Counted from the stretch's first letter, positions 1-9,482 are shown. The stretch: 64,000 nt of DNA from Paenibacillus cremeus (GCF_007786445.1 NZ_VNJI01000028.1:23985-87984); one strand, 5' to 3'. Translations and numbers: made by a program. The notes: generated by a model from the sequence alone, not told the origin.

Positions 1-695
1 GTTTCGGAACCGACCCGGCAGTGGGCGAGCTTATCTTTGAGCGAATATTTGCTGCAGCTGCCAAGAGGAATTGGGAGGTGATGATAACCGCGTACCGCTA
101 CAATCCGTTTGCAATGGAAGGTGTGAAAACGATCGCCTATGAGCTATTCGATCAATTGCAGGGAGTTCCTTCGCGCATTTACTCACCGGCTGGCGGAGGT
201 GGATTGTATTGCGGCATATGGAAAGGGTTCCACGAATTGCAAAGTGACGGTTGGGTAAGTGCCACGCCACATCTAGTGGCCGTTCAACCGGAGGGCTGCT
301 CCAATATGGCAAGAGCGTATCTTAATGGATCGGAGACACCGCTCTATGGCCCGTCCACAACATCGATTTCCGGTTTGCAGGTACCGAATCCGCCCGATGG
401 CCGATTGGCGCTGAAGATCATGAAGAGCGGAGACGGATCCGCCCTCACTGTGTCGGATGCATTGATCTGGGAAGCGCAAGAGATGCTTGCCGAGCAGGAG
501 GGGATCTTTTGTGAGACTGCGGCGGCAGCTTCCGTAGCTGGTCTAATCCAAGCGCATCGTGATGGATCGGAATTATCCGGTGAACGAATCGTTTGTATTC
601 TTAGCGGCTCCGGCTTTAAGGATAGCGGACGCTTATCTGAAATGACTCGGTATCGGACAGTCCCCTGCTTGGACGTTTCGGAACTCGATATCTAA
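1..695 (+). CDS. PLP-dependent threonine synthase/dehydratase-like enzyme, C-terminal part
   Basis: The reading frame is open from the first bases of the window, so the start and the PLP-binding lysine lie upstream; the internal GTG at 21 is not a convincing start. The visible part has the fold-type II signature NPFAMEGVKTIAYE followed by a glycine-rich phosphate-binding loop (SPAGGGGLYCGIWKGF), as in threonine synthase and threonine dehydratase relatives. Such enzymes do beta/gamma elimination or replacement on amino acids in the cytoplasm. It is the first visible gene of a long co-directional catabolic cluster and is followed 23 bp later by an oxidoreductase. Family assignment is good; the substrate is unknown. 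Confidence 0.8.
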   Translation, partial: FGTDPAVGELIFERIFAAAAKRNWEVMITAYRYNPFAMEGVKTIAYELFDQLQGVPSRIYSPAGGGGLYCGIWKGFHELQSDGWVSATPHLVAVQPEGCSNMARAYLNGSETPLYGPSTTSISGLQVPNPPDGRLALKIMKSGDGSALTVSDALIWEAQEMLAEQEGIFCETAAAASVAGLIQAHRDGSELSGERIVCILSGSGFKDSGRLSEMTRYRTVPCLDVSELDI

Positions 696-718
696 TGAAA
701 GGATGAGGAAAAGTGCCT

Positions 719-1738
719 ATGGAACGAATCCGATTGGGCATGATCGGGCTGGGACGATTCGCGGAGCTGCATGCCCGTATTTATTCCCGTCTCCCTCAAG
801 TGGAGGTTACCGCTATATGTGATTCTAATCTTCAGCGGCATGATCGCTTTAAGCAGTGGTTCCCGAAAGCGCGTTGTTACATCAACTGGGAAGAGATGCT
901 GACTGTCGAACACTTGGATGCTGTGGATATATTGACGCCGGAGCATTTACACGAGGAGCCTGTGCGTGATGCATTACGAGCAGGGGCCCATGTGTTCGTC
1001 GAGAAGCCGTTGGCTAATACACCGGAAGCCGCATATCGGCTTGTACAGGAGTCGATCGATTGCGGTCGGCTGCTGATGACGGGTCATGTATTGCGTTTTG
1101 ATCATCGGTATATCGCGGTAAAGGAACAAGTTAGCAGCGGGGCCATGGGAATGATCCGTTCGATTTATGCGAAGCGAAATAACGGGAAGGCTTATTTCCC
1201 CCTGTATAACCGGGTTTCCCCTGTTTTTATATTGGGTATCCACGATATCGACTTGATGCGCTGGTATATGGAAGATGAAGTAGCCGAGGTATACGCTGTG
1301 AACTCCTTCCCGGATGGATCCATGGCTCCCGACTTGAATGGAGCAATTCTTCGCTTTGGGCGGGGAGGTATTGGGATATTGGAATGCAACTGGCTGCTGC
1401 CTGAAGGCGCGCTCTCCTTTCAAGATATTCGCATGGAAATTACAGCAGAGCAGGGATGCATCCATATTCAAGATCCGGATGCATCCGTCCTATATAACGG
1501 TGGGGTAAAGTCGGAGGTACCTTCCTTAACTGGCCTACATGAAACGCACGGCCGTTTAAGCGGAGCGCTCTTTGATGAACTAGCTCATTTTGTAGACTGT
1601 GTTGTAACTGGTACACGTTCCACCATCTTGCAGCCTGAGGATGCGCTTCAGGCTGTTAGAATAGCCTGGGCTATTGAGCGCTCCGCAGCTCTGGGCCGAC
1701 CGGTCAAACTCTCGACAATGGAGGAGACAGAGTCGTGA
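719..1738 (+). CDS. Gfo/Idh/MocA-family NAD(P)-dependent oxidoreductase
   Basis: The N-terminal Rossmann fold begins with a GLGRFAELHARIY nucleotide-binding loop, the family EKP motif is seen as VFVEKPLANT near residue 97, and the C-terminal half is the usual alpha/beta dimerisation and substrate domain; about 339 aa is normal length. Members oxidise or reduce sugars, inositols and related polyols. I prefer ATG 719 over GTG 713 because GAGGA at 705-709 is about 9 nt upstream of it but only 3 nt from the GTG. Its stop overlaps the next start (GTGA), indicating translational coupling. It is the first of four family members in the island; substrate unknown. Confidence 0.85.
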   Translation: MERIRLGMIGLGRFAELHARIYSRLPQVEVTAICDSNLQRHDRFKQWFPKARCYINWEEMLTVEHLDAVDILTPEHLHEEPVRDALRAGAHVFVEKPLANTPEAAYRLVQESIDCGRLLMTGHVLRFDHRYIAVKEQVSSGAMGMIRSIYAKRNNGKAYFPLYNRVSPVFILGIHDIDLMRWYMEDEVAEVYAVNSFPDGSMAPDLNGAILRFGRGGIGILECNWLLPEGALSFQDIRMEITAEQGCIHIQDPDASVLYNGGVKSEVPSLTGLHETHGRLSGALFDELAHFVDCVVTGTRSTILQPEDALQAVRIAWAIERSAALGRPVKLSTMEETES

Positions 1739-2469
1739 GGCTGCAGGATAATGTGTATGTCGTTGGCGGGGGAAGCTTGGGCTACGACGTCAGCAGTCCC
1801 TATGATTGTAATGTCTATGCGGTGGTACAAAACACCGGTGTAATTCTCATTGATGCTGGTTCCGGAATGGGAGAGGACGCTTTAGTGCGAAATCTTCGCG
1901 CGGACGGTTTGCCTATCGATAGGATTCATACACTTGTACTTACACATGCTCATGCGGATCATGCGGGAGGAGCGAGTGGACTGAGAGCAAGACTTGGAGT
2001 CAGAGTACTTGCTTCCGTCTTGACTGCTTCCATTGTGGAGGCCGGTGATGAAGAACGAAGCTCACTTGATCAAGCGAGAAAAGATGGGGTATACCCAGTG
2101 GGGTACCGTTATGCGCCTTGCCCTATTGATCTGGTTATAGAAGAAGGTGATTGTATTGGTGATGAGACCTTCAGGCTTCAGGTTATTCAGGTGCCTGGAC
2201 ATAGCGCGGATTTAATCGCTTTCTATGAACCCGTCTCGAAGAGCTTGTTCTCAGGAGACGTCGTCTTCGAAGGAGGGCAACTGGCTGTGCTCTCTACGCC
2301 TGACTTTTCTCTGGAGCAGTATCAGAAATCGATTGAACGCCTTGCCAAGCTGGAGATCAACCGCCTGTATCCGGGTCATGGACCAGCGGTTCTTATCGAT
2401 GCTAAAGCATCGTTGCTGGCGGCTCAGCGTCGGTTTGAGCAAGGGCTTCCTCCGGTGAGTATTGTATAG
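1735..2469 (+). CDS. MBL-fold metallo-hydrolase
   Basis: A metallo-beta-lactamase superfamily hydrolase of 244 aa. The metal-binding motifs appear in order: THAHADHAGG (HxHxDH) near residues 73-80, PGHS near 155, SGDVVF near 176 and PGHGP near 215, so the dinuclear metal site looks complete. The GTG start overlaps the stop of the preceding oxidoreductase by 4 nt. Superfamily members hydrolyse thioesters, lactones and phosphodiesters; in a catabolic operon next to sugar-type dehydrogenases a lactonase or glyoxalase II-like role is conceivable, but that is inference. Confidence 0.85.
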   Translation: MRLQDNVYVVGGGSLGYDVSSPYDCNVYAVVQNTGVILIDAGSGMGEDALVRNLRADGLPIDRIHTLVLTHAHADHAGGASGLRARLGVRVLASVLTASIVEAGDEERSSLDQARKDGVYPVGYRYAPCPIDLVIEEGDCIGDETFRLQVIQVPGHSADLIAFYEPVSKSLFSGDVVFEGGQLAVLSTPDFSLEQYQKSIERLAKLEINRLYPGHGPAVLIDAKASLLAAQRRFEQGLPPVSIV

Positions 2470-2486
2470 AAAGGGGGCTTGTACCA

Positions 2487-3509
2487 ATGAGCGATAGTAT
2501 GGGAATTACTCCAATCACAGAGTTCGTATGGGATCGGAGCATAAGAAACAGCAAGCGTAGCATCAGGCTGTCTCTTGGTGACGATACGGCATCCGAAGCT
2601 ACAGAAGCGGCATGGCTCCCGGTGCTAGAAATCGCCGGAGCAGAGGAAGGACCTTCACTGTTGCTGCTTGCAGGCGTGCATGGTGACGAATACGAGGGGA
2701 TTGAGTTGATAATCCGGCTTTTTCATCAACTAGCTCCGCATAAGCTCAAGGGCAATCTGCTTATGATCACTGCGGCGAACCCCTATTCTTATCGGGGGGG
2801 AACGCGTATGAGCCCGGAGGATGGGGTGAACCTGGCAAGAGCATTTCCAGGCAATGCCACAGGGACGGTCACCGAGCGGCTGGCTTATGAGCTTCATCAC
2901 CGCTTTATCTCAAAAGCGGACTTTCTGCTGGATCTTCACAGCGGAGGCACCCAATATGCCGTAGCAACGCTGACGGGATATTATCATAATCCGTCCACGG
3001 CTTTCGGAAGAAGCTGCCGGGAAGCGGCAGAGGCTTTTGGTGCGAAGTTGTTGTGGGCACATGCGGAAATTGCTCCGGGCAGGTCTATCTCCTCCGCCCA
3101 ATCGCTGGGCATTCCATGGCTATATACAGAAGCCTTTGGCGGCAGAAGGATTAGACCTGAGGATCGGACATTTTTTTATGAGGGCACGCTGCGTTTACTG
3201 AAGCATTTGGGCATGTGCGACAATCCGGAAGTCGGTACCGGTGATGATGCGCCGGTGATTAGCCGGACGATCTATAGCGATGGCAACTTTGATCATTCCA
3301 TGCTTTCGGAGACGGACGGCTTCTTCATTCCCGAGGTTTCCCTGCTTGACGAGGTTCGGCAAGGCGATCGAATCGGAACGATATATCATCTGGATGGAAC
3401 CGAGCTGCAGCAGGTTAAAGCCGAGACGGCTGGCATCGTCGTTATGCTACTTGGGACACCGGTGATCCGGAAGCAGGAGCCGGTCTATTTATTGGCAGCT
3501 TTGACTTAA
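2487..3509 (+). CDS. Succinylglutamate desuccinylase/aspartoacylase-family deacylase
   Basis: An AstE/AspA-type zinc carboxypeptidase-fold protein of 340 aa. The first metal motif GVHGDEYEG (His and Glu ligands) lies near residue 66, and a second conserved stretch DLHSGG near 149 supplies the other histidine. A C-terminal beta-rich segment follows, as in N-acyl amino-acid deacylases such as the DoeB and AstE relatives. The family removes acyl groups from the alpha or omega nitrogen of amino acids. A strong AAGGGGG ribosome site precedes the ATG. With the ABC importer, this suggests the imported compound carries an N-acyl or amide group; the exact substrate is not readable. Confidence 0.8.
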   Translation: MSDSMGITPITEFVWDRSIRNSKRSIRLSLGDDTASEATEAAWLPVLEIAGAEEGPSLLLLAGVHGDEYEGIELIIRLFHQLAPHKLKGNLLMITAANPYSYRGGTRMSPEDGVNLARAFPGNATGTVTERLAYELHHRFISKADFLLDLHSGGTQYAVATLTGYYHNPSTAFGRSCREAAEAFGAKLLWAHAEIAPGRSISSAQSLGIPWLYTEAFGGRRIRPEDRTFFYEGTLRLLKHLGMCDNPEVGTGDDAPVISRTIYSDGNFDHSMLSETDGFFIPEVSLLDEVRQGDRIGTIYHLDGTELQQVKAETAGIVVMLLGTPVIRKQEPVYLLAALT

Positions 3510-3532
3510 GCAATGAGGAGGAGGAGCGGGCG

Positions 3533-4453
3533 ATGACGAGGAGCAATTTGAACCAATTTAAGGGAATTCATGTGGCGATCAGCTCTTGCTATGACACAGA
3601 AGGCAATATTAGTACGGCGGCTGTAAGACGACTCATCCGATTTTTAATTGAGCGCAAAGTGAACGGTGTTTATGTAGGTGGCAGCACAGGCGAGGGGCTT
3701 CTTCAAACCGTGGATGAACGAAAGCAGGTACTTGAAGCTGTGATTCAGGAGAGTCGCGGTGAGATCACAGTGATGGCTCACATCGGAGCGATCAACACGA
3801 GGGACAGCGTTGAGTTGGCCGTTCATGCAGAGCGGGTAGGTGCCGATGCAGTATCCGCAGTGCCGCCGTTTTATTACCGGTACAGTGAAAAAGCTGTGCG
3901 TAAGCATTGGCAGGCTATCCTCATGAGCTCAGATCTTCCTTTCATTATTTACCACATTCCCTCCACGACGGGATTTAGCTTAACGAGCGGACTACTAAGG
4001 GAAATGATTGAAGATCCCAAAGTGATCGGTGTCAAAATATCTTCTGGAAGCACCTACGAGTTGGAACGTTTTAAAGCGGTAGGAGGCGATGATTTTCTAC
4101 TGTTCAACGGTCCAGACGAACAATATTTAGCCGGTCGGATTATGGGGGCAGATGCCGGAATTGGTGGAACCTACGGAGTAATGCCCGAACTGTTTGTCAG
4201 GATGGAGCAGTTGTATGCGGCCGGCCGGTTAAATGAGGCACAGAAGCTACAAACGGCAATCAATGACATTATTTCCGGACTGCTAGGTCTGCCAATTCAT
4301 TCAGCGCTCAAAGAACTGCTTCGCTTGCGCGGAGTGGACTGCGGGTCGGTTCGCGCCCCGATGGAGGAAATCACGGAGTCCCAACAACCGATGGTAGCCT
4401 TATTGCATGAGAAAATTAGGGGAGCCATAGATACATTTATCCCAAACTCATAA
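3533..4453 (+). CDS. Dihydrodipicolinate synthase/N-acetylneuraminate lyase family aldolase
   Basis: A class I aldolase TIM barrel of 306 aa. It has the family motif GGSTGEG near residue 50, the catalytic Tyr region YHIPSTTG near 141 and the Schiff-base lysine in VIGVKISS near 168. The sequence is closer in style to N-acetylneuraminate lyase and keto-deoxy-sugar aldolases than to biosynthetic DapA, which fits its place in a catabolic cluster. Such enzymes cleave a 2-keto-3-deoxy acid to pyruvate and an aldehyde. A strong GGAGGAGG ribosome site precedes ATG 3533. The substrate is undetermined. Confidence 0.85.
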   Translation: MTRSNLNQFKGIHVAISSCYDTEGNISTAAVRRLIRFLIERKVNGVYVGGSTGEGLLQTVDERKQVLEAVIQESRGEITVMAHIGAINTRDSVELAVHAERVGADAVSAVPPFYYRYSEKAVRKHWQAILMSSDLPFIIYHIPSTTGFSLTSGLLREMIEDPKVIGVKISSGSTYELERFKAVGGDDFLLFNGPDEQYLAGRIMGADAGIGGTYGVMPELFVRMEQLYAAGRLNEAQKLQTAINDIISGLLGLPIHSALKELLRLRGVDCGSVRAPMEEITESQQPMVALLHEKIRGAIDTFIPNS

Positions 4454-4497
4454 TTTTTTAGCCAAACTAATACACCCCGGTGAGCGAGGTTATAGCT

Positions 4498-5748
4498 GTG
4501 AAAATGGTAAATCGTCATTTTGTTATAACGTATTTGCTCATTTCTCTTTACGGGGTTGTTCTGACCATGTTGCTCGATTCTAGCATCTCAGCCTCTTTAA
4601 TAATGCTTTTGGGAGGGTACGCTTTTCAGGCAGGCAGTGTCGATTCTCTGGTTAATCTGGGCGCTGTGCTCAGTGCCGTGTTCTCGGCGTATTTGCTTAG
4701 TCGATTCCGCTTCTACAGGCATATGTTTCTTACTTTTAGCGTTTGCAGTCTGGTTAGCCTGACCGGGTTAGTGGTATGCCTGCTTGCAGCTTCGCCTCAG
4801 GTCGTGATCGGCATTACGCTGCTCACCGTATTTTTATATTACTTTTTTACCGGTAGTGTATCTTTGCCCTTGTATGAACTCTTGAATCTGTTTGTAGACA
4901 AACGATCACGAATTGTGGTCATGAGCAACTGCTTGGCGATTGGCCAACTTGCCTCCATGTTCATGAGCTTAGGGATTGCATGGCTATTAAGCCTTCCTGC
5001 TTCGAATCCATTCCTTCATTACCGCTGGATTTTTGGAGTAGCCGTCCTGTTCTGTGGCCTTAATGCCTTAACGACGCTGCGACTAGAACGAGTAGAGGTT
5101 AACCGGGGAACTGCGGCACCGCTTCGCTTTAGCACGTTGTATGGCGAACAATTCACAGAACTTAGGCAAAACAAATCGCTTCAGCTCTTTATGGCGGCAG
5201 TCATCCTTTATGCCTTCAACTGGTCGGCCACCGGATTATTCATTGGGCTTGGCTACCGTGAGAATGCTGTGCGGATGAACGAGATTTTGGCTTCCGGCAT
5301 TTTTGTCCGAACGTTCATAAAGGCGGCATGCTATTATCTTTGCGGCCAACTCGCCAATCGATACGGTAATAAGTCGATTCTGATCGCGATCGGGATGGTG
5401 GGTTTAGCATCGCCTTTAACCTCACTCTTTTTACCAGTCGATTATTTCATTCTCATACTAATTGCTACAAACATAATGCCCATGGCTTATGTGTATTTCC
5501 TGAATCATTTGTTCGACCGCTCCGATGAACTCACGTTTAAAGGGCGCTTTACGTTTTTTACATTGGCTGCGGTTCCGGCTACAGTAAGCATTCCGTTCCT
5601 TGGGGTACTCGTCGAGCGCCAGCCGGCCGTATTTGGACTTGTTATGCTGATCATTCAGCTTATTGGAATTACCTTAGTATGGAAGATCAAGACGGCGGAG
5701 GAAGAAGAAAGCGAGGCTTTACCCCAGATCTCACGGAAGGAGAGATAA
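4498..5748 (+). CDS. MFS-like multi-pass membrane transporter
   Basis: About 416 aa with roughly twelve hydrophobic segments separated by short basic loops, consistent with a major facilitator superfamily transporter; there is no strong signature for a substrate class. Three in-frame starts exist (GTG 4480, GTG 4498, ATG 4504). GCGAGG at 4484-4489 is spaced best for GTG 4498. The gene ends 2 bp before the IclR regulator, so the two are probably co-transcribed. It may import or export a compound connected with the catabolic island, in addition to the ABC importer downstream. Confidence 0.7.
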   Translation: MKMVNRHFVITYLLISLYGVVLTMLLDSSISASLIMLLGGYAFQAGSVDSLVNLGAVLSAVFSAYLLSRFRFYRHMFLTFSVCSLVSLTGLVVCLLAASPQVVIGITLLTVFLYYFFTGSVSLPLYELLNLFVDKRSRIVVMSNCLAIGQLASMFMSLGIAWLLSLPASNPFLHYRWIFGVAVLFCGLNALTTLRLERVEVNRGTAAPLRFSTLYGEQFTELRQNKSLQLFMAAVILYAFNWSATGLFIGLGYRENAVRMNEILASGIFVRTFIKAACYYLCGQLANRYGNKSILIAIGMVGLASPLTSLFLPVDYFILILIATNIMPMAYVYFLNHLFDRSDELTFKGRFTFFTLAAVPATVSIPFLGVLVERQPAVFGLVMLIIQLIGITLVWKIKTAEEEESEALPQISRKER

Positions 5749-5750
5749 TC

Positions 5751-6563
5751 ATGAAGGAAACCGAAGAAAAACAAGAACGGTATACCATCCAATCCATCGA
5801 TAAAGCGCTGGATTTAGTCGAACTGCTTGCCGAGCGGGGATCACTTAGCCTGATAGAGCTGACAGAACTTCTAAACCAGCCTAAGTCCTCAACCTACCGT
5901 ATCCTCCTGACCTTGGAGAACCGGGGAGTGATCGCCCGCAGCGACGAGGACGGTAAGTACTGCCTTGGTTACAAGCTGCTCCTGGTGACCAAGCATTTAT
6001 TGGAGCGCAACAATATCCGAACTGCTGCCTTTCCTGAGATGAAAAAGCTCTCAGATCTATTCGGCGATACGGTCAACCTGGGGGTACTTCTGGATGGAGA
6101 AATTATGTATCTGGAAATCATCGAGAGTATCCATGCTTTACGGATGACGGATTCCGTTGGATCAAAATCACCATTTCACGCAACAGCGATGGGCAAAGCC
6201 ATTACGGCCTATCTTTCGGAGCAACAGCTGGAACAGCTGATGGACCAATTCGGTCTGCCCCCATTCACACCGCAGACAATCACTTCGAAGGTACGTTTCC
6301 GCCAGGAGCTGGAGAAGGTGCGTAGTGAAGGCTATGCGATCGATGACCAAGAGATTGTCGAAGGAGCTCGCTGTGTTGCTAGTCCTATCTTCGGAATGTT
6401 CGGACAGGTGTACGGCGCGATCAGCATCTCCGGCCCTATGCACAGATATACGGCGGATAAAATTCCAGAGTTGTCCCGGCATGTGGCCGCCGCTGCTGCA
6501 GCCGTTTCGTTAAAACTGGGCCATGTATTGACGCCAGCTGCAGATCCGAACCTCCAATTTTAA
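5751..6563 (+). CDS. IclR-family transcriptional regulator
   Basis: A 270-aa IclR protein. The N-terminal winged helix-turn-helix spans about residues 14-75 (IDKALDLVELLAERG, then LLNQPKSSTYRILLTLENRG), and the C-terminal effector-binding domain about 85-255 contains the family stretch SPFHATAMGKA and a later EGARCVASPIF. IclR proteins respond to small aromatic, sugar-acid or amino-acid catabolites and control adjacent catabolic operons. ATG 5751 follows GGAAGGAGA with good spacing; an upstream in-frame start at 5679 lies inside the transporter gene and is rejected. It probably regulates the island, perhaps through the palindrome at 6614-6627. Confidence 0.9.
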   Translation: MKETEEKQERYTIQSIDKALDLVELLAERGSLSLIELTELLNQPKSSTYRILLTLENRGVIARSDEDGKYCLGYKLLLVTKHLLERNNIRTAAFPEMKKLSDLFGDTVNLGVLLDGEIMYLEIIESIHALRMTDSVGSKSPFHATAMGKAITAYLSEQQLEQLMDQFGLPPFTPQTITSKVRFRQELEKVRSEGYAIDDQEIVEGARCVASPIFGMFGQVYGAISISGPMHRYTADKIPELSRHVAAAAAAVSLKLGHVLTPAADPNLQF

Positions 6564-6613
6564 AACTATGGTTTTATTTTTGGCCCCAAACGAACATATT
6601 TCATTTCAGCCCT

Positions 6614-6627
6614 TCGTATAGATACGA
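6614..6627. promoter_or_regulatory. 14-bp palindrome, candidate operator
   Basis: TCGTATAGATACGA has perfect 6-bp arms around a 2-bp centre. It lies 64 bp upstream of the lipoprotein start at 6691, directly after the IclR gene. Palindromes of about this size serve IclR proteins, so it is a candidate operator for the importer genes. No clear -35/-10 pair was identified with confidence. Confidence 0.35.
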
Positions 6628-6690
6628 TAGCAGAAGCTTGGATGGTGTCGAATGATTCGAGAGCAAGCCATTAAGATTAGGGGGTTAGCC

Positions 6691-8385
6691 ATGAAAAGAG
6701 TATGGATCGCACTGCTGTCAGTCATGATGTTTGCGGGATTTTTAGTCGCATGCACCAGTACGAGTACGAATACACCCGCTCCAGGCTCCGCCAAAAAGGA
6801 AACGCCTGGTGCCACGCCGGCGGATTCCGCGCCGAAAAATTCAACCCAACCGATGCCTGAAGCGACAGGCGAAAAGCTGCTGCTGACGAACTGGGGGCCG
6901 GATGACAAATTTGGTGCCTCCTGGGCGGATTACGGCGGCTTTATGAAAACCAACCTATTCCGCCGTTTGCTGATGCTCAATGAAAAAGGCGAGCCGGTGG
7001 AAAAGGACCTGGCCAAGGATTACACCGTTTCTCCTGATGCACTCACCTATACCTTCACGCTTCGCGACGATGTTAAGTGGCATGACGGCGTAAGCTTTAC
7101 CGCAGAGGATGTCCGATGGAGCTTGGCGACCGCTATTAAGTCCACTTCAATCAACGCCATCTTCTCCGGTGCCTTTAGCAAAATCGTAGGCGCCGATGAC
7201 TGGAAGACGGGAAAGGCAAATAATTTAAGCGGGGTTACCGTCGATGGCAATAAGGTCACGATCAAGCTGACCGAGCCGGTAGGGGTGTTCCTGTTGACGA
7301 TGGCGCAATGGCCGCCTTACCCGAAGCATTTGCTAGAGAAAGAGGATCCGGCGAAAATCCATTTGTCTTCGTTCTGGGAGAAGCCGATAGGCAACGGACC
7401 GTATAGACTGACCGAGGTAGTACCGAACAATTATGCGATCATGGAAATTTTTAAAGACTTCTACGGCTCGAAACCAAAAATAGAAAAAATTAAACTGCAA
7501 ACGATGACCGAGGATAAAATCGTGACGAAAACGCAAGCCAACCAATTGGATTATATTTCCGTCATGAGCCTGGACCAAGTCAATGAAGCGCTTAAAAATC
7601 CGGCATACAAAGCGTATCCTGTCGATATTTTCTTTGATCGTTACCTGCAGGCCAACATGATGGGAGCGGACGGCAAGCCGAACAAAAAAATTGCGGATTT
7701 GCGAATCCGTCAGGCACTGCTTTATGCGATCGACCGGAAGGCATTGGCCACGAAGCTGTTTAAGGGGCAGGCGGAGCTGCTCGAAACGAAAATTCCAACG
7801 AAATTGCCGGAGTACAACAAAAATGCGGTGACGTACCCGTACGATTTGGAAAAAGCGAAAAAGCTGCTGAAGGACGCGGGCTTTGATTTCAACCAGCCGG
7901 TCAAGCTGCAATATTATTACACGGATCAGCAAACCGTCGATCTGATCGATACGATCAAATATTATTGGGAGCAGGCCGGTGTCAAGGTAGAAACCTCGCT
8001 TATGAAGGGCAACCTGCTGGAGCTCATTTATACGAAGCGCGATTATGACTTTCTGTATGCCGGACTTTCCGCTATGGCTCTTGAGGAAGCGTACGGACTT
8101 TTCCATACGGATAGCCCGCTTGGCATGCAGGTCTTCGGCGGAGCCAAAGATAAATGGGATCCGCTCATTGACGACCTTAGAAGAGCTACCGATCCCCAGA
8201 AGCGCAAAGAAGCCGTAGGTAAGCTGCAGGACATGGAAAGCCAATTTTTATGGCATATGCCGCTCTTCTCGCTGAAGCAGTATGTGCTAGTGAATGAATC
8301 CCGGTTGAAAACAGCCGGCATTTTCGGCAATGAATGGACCAACTATGACCGGCAGCAGCAAAATTGGGAGCTTAAAGTGAAATAG
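6691..8385 (+). CDS. ABC transporter substrate-binding lipoprotein, oligopeptide/nickel type
   Basis: A family 5 extracellular solute-binding protein (SBP_bac_5). It starts with a lipoprotein signal peptide whose lipobox is LVAC, giving a lipidated Cys near residue 22, followed by a Ser/Thr/Pro/Ala-rich linker to about 55. The binding domain contains the characteristic VKWHDGVSFTAEDVRWS stretch. ATG 6691 has AGGGGG 6 nt upstream; the in-frame ATG at 6652 would put 13 residues ahead of the signal peptide and is rejected. The mature protein sits on the outer face of the membrane and feeds the two permeases downstream. Ligands of the family include peptides, opines and some oligosaccharides. Confidence 0.92.
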   Translation: MKRVWIALLSVMMFAGFLVACTSTSTNTPAPGSAKKETPGATPADSAPKNSTQPMPEATGEKLLLTNWGPDDKFGASWADYGGFMKTNLFRRLLMLNEKGEPVEKDLAKDYTVSPDALTYTFTLRDDVKWHDGVSFTAEDVRWSLATAIKSTSINAIFSGAFSKIVGADDWKTGKANNLSGVTVDGNKVTIKLTEPVGVFLLTMAQWPPYPKHLLEKEDPAKIHLSSFWEKPIGNGPYRLTEVVPNNYAIMEIFKDFYGSKPKIEKIKLQTMTEDKIVTKTQANQLDYISVMSLDQVNEALKNPAYKAYPVDIFFDRYLQANMMGADGKPNKKIADLRIRQALLYAIDRKALATKLFKGQAELLETKIPTKLPEYNKNAVTYPYDLEKAKKLLKDAGFDFNQPVKLQYYYTDQQTVDLIDTIKYYWEQAGVKVETSLMKGNLLELIYTKRDYDFLYAGLSAMALEEAYGLFHTDSPLGMQVFGGAKDKWDPLIDDLRRATDPQKRKEAVGKLQDMESQFLWHMPLFSLKQYVLVNESRLKTAGIFGNEWTNYDRQQQNWELKVK

Positions 8386-8403
8386 CGCCAGCTCAACCTT
8401 AAA

Positions 8404-8443
8404 CGGTAAGGCGTCAGCCCCAACATTCGCCGGCGCCTTACCG
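8404..8443 (+). terminator. Intercistronic hairpin between binding protein and permeases
   Basis: CGGTAAGGCG at 8404-8413 pairs perfectly with CGCCTTACCG at 8434-8443, followed by ATTCTATTTT. It could be a partial terminator or an mRNA-stabilising hairpin. Either would raise binding-protein output relative to the permeases, a common arrangement in ABC importer operons. Confidence 0.55.
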
Positions 8444-8475
8444 ATTCTATTTTACTCGTTGAGGAGAGGGTTGCG

Positions 8476-9432
8476 TTGTTAAACTACTTCACGTTCCGAT
8501 TCTTATCAATCTTTCCGATGTTGTTTCTCGTACTCGTCCTCATCTTCATAGGCTTGCAGCTAACTCCCGGCGATCCGCTAACCTACATGATCCCGCCCGA
8601 GGTACTCAGTTCAGCGAATTTCGATTTGGCGGCCTACAAGAAAGCCATGGGACTTGACGCTCCGGTATACATCCAGTTTTTTCATTGGTTTACGGATCTT
8701 GTGCAAGGTAAGCTCGGCTACAGTTTGGTGGACGGATCCAATATTGCCAAAATGATTTCCAATCGTCTGCCTGCGACCTTAGCGCTGGCGGCTGCCGCAT
8801 TGATTATATCTTCAGTACTCGGCATTCTTCTGGGTCTCTTATCCTCTATTAGACAAAACTCGTCTACGGACTACGCCAACACGGTCATCGGCATTATCGG
8901 CATCTCGATCCCAGAGTTTTTCATCGGCATCTGTGCAATTCAAATCTTTGCGATCAAGCTCGGCTGGCTCCCGATCGGAGGGCAGTACGAGTACGCGGAC
9001 TCAGGCATCATCGATCGGCTTCGGCATTTACTGATGCCTTCACTTGTGCTTGGCTTTGCCCTGACCGCCGCATTGATGCGGTATACGCGGGGCACCATGC
9101 TTGATGTGTTGGGGAAGGATTACATCAAGACGGCGCGCAGCAAGGGACTTCCCGAATGGAAGGTCAACTTGAAACATGCCTTCCGCAATGCACTGATGCC
9201 CGTAGTTCTGCTGCTCTGCTTTCGGCTCCCGTTATTAATCGGAGGTACCGTCATCATCGAGAGTGTATTCGGGTGGCCGGGCATGGGTGGAATGATCCTA
9301 AACGCAGTGTCGGCGAAAGATTACCCCGTCGTGATGATTACGACGATGATGACAGCTTGTATGGTTCTATTTGCCAGCTTTCTTGTCGATCTGCTAACCG
9401 CATTGCTAGATCCGAGAGTGCGTTTTGAATAA
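8476..9432 (+). CDS. ABC transporter permease, DppB/OppB type
   Basis: A 318-aa inner-membrane permease with about six transmembrane segments. The N-terminal helix and TPGDP motif are typical of DppB/OppB/NikB, and the EAA coupling loop is visible as ARSKGLPEWKVNLKHAFRNA. It would form the channel with the next gene. Translation starts at TTG 8476, with GAGGAGAGG 6 nt upstream; no ATG or GTG is suitably placed. It lies after the intercistronic hairpin and before the second permease in the usual order. Confidence 0.92.
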   Translation: MLNYFTFRFLSIFPMLFLVLVLIFIGLQLTPGDPLTYMIPPEVLSSANFDLAAYKKAMGLDAPVYIQFFHWFTDLVQGKLGYSLVDGSNIAKMISNRLPATLALAAAALIISSVLGILLGLLSSIRQNSSTDYANTVIGIIGISIPEFFIGICAIQIFAIKLGWLPIGGQYEYADSGIIDRLRHLLMPSLVLGFALTAALMRYTRGTMLDVLGKDYIKTARSKGLPEWKVNLKHAFRNALMPVVLLLCFRLPLLIGGTVIIESVFGWPGMGGMILNAVSAKDYPVVMITTMMTACMVLFASFLVDLLTALLDPRVRFE

Positions 9433-9482
9433 GCAGTTGTGGTATGGTCCAGCAAATTAGCCGGAGAAGGGGGAGCCTATCT

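Noticed and set aside
974..1471. Antisense open frame in the first oxidoreductase gene
   Set aside because: No domain or ribosome site, and the opposite strand encodes a clear Gfo/Idh/MocA protein.
7333..8244. Long open frame antisense to the solute-binding lipoprotein
   Set aside because: No ribosome site and no recognisable motif; the plus-strand protein is unmistakable, so this is a compositional shadow.
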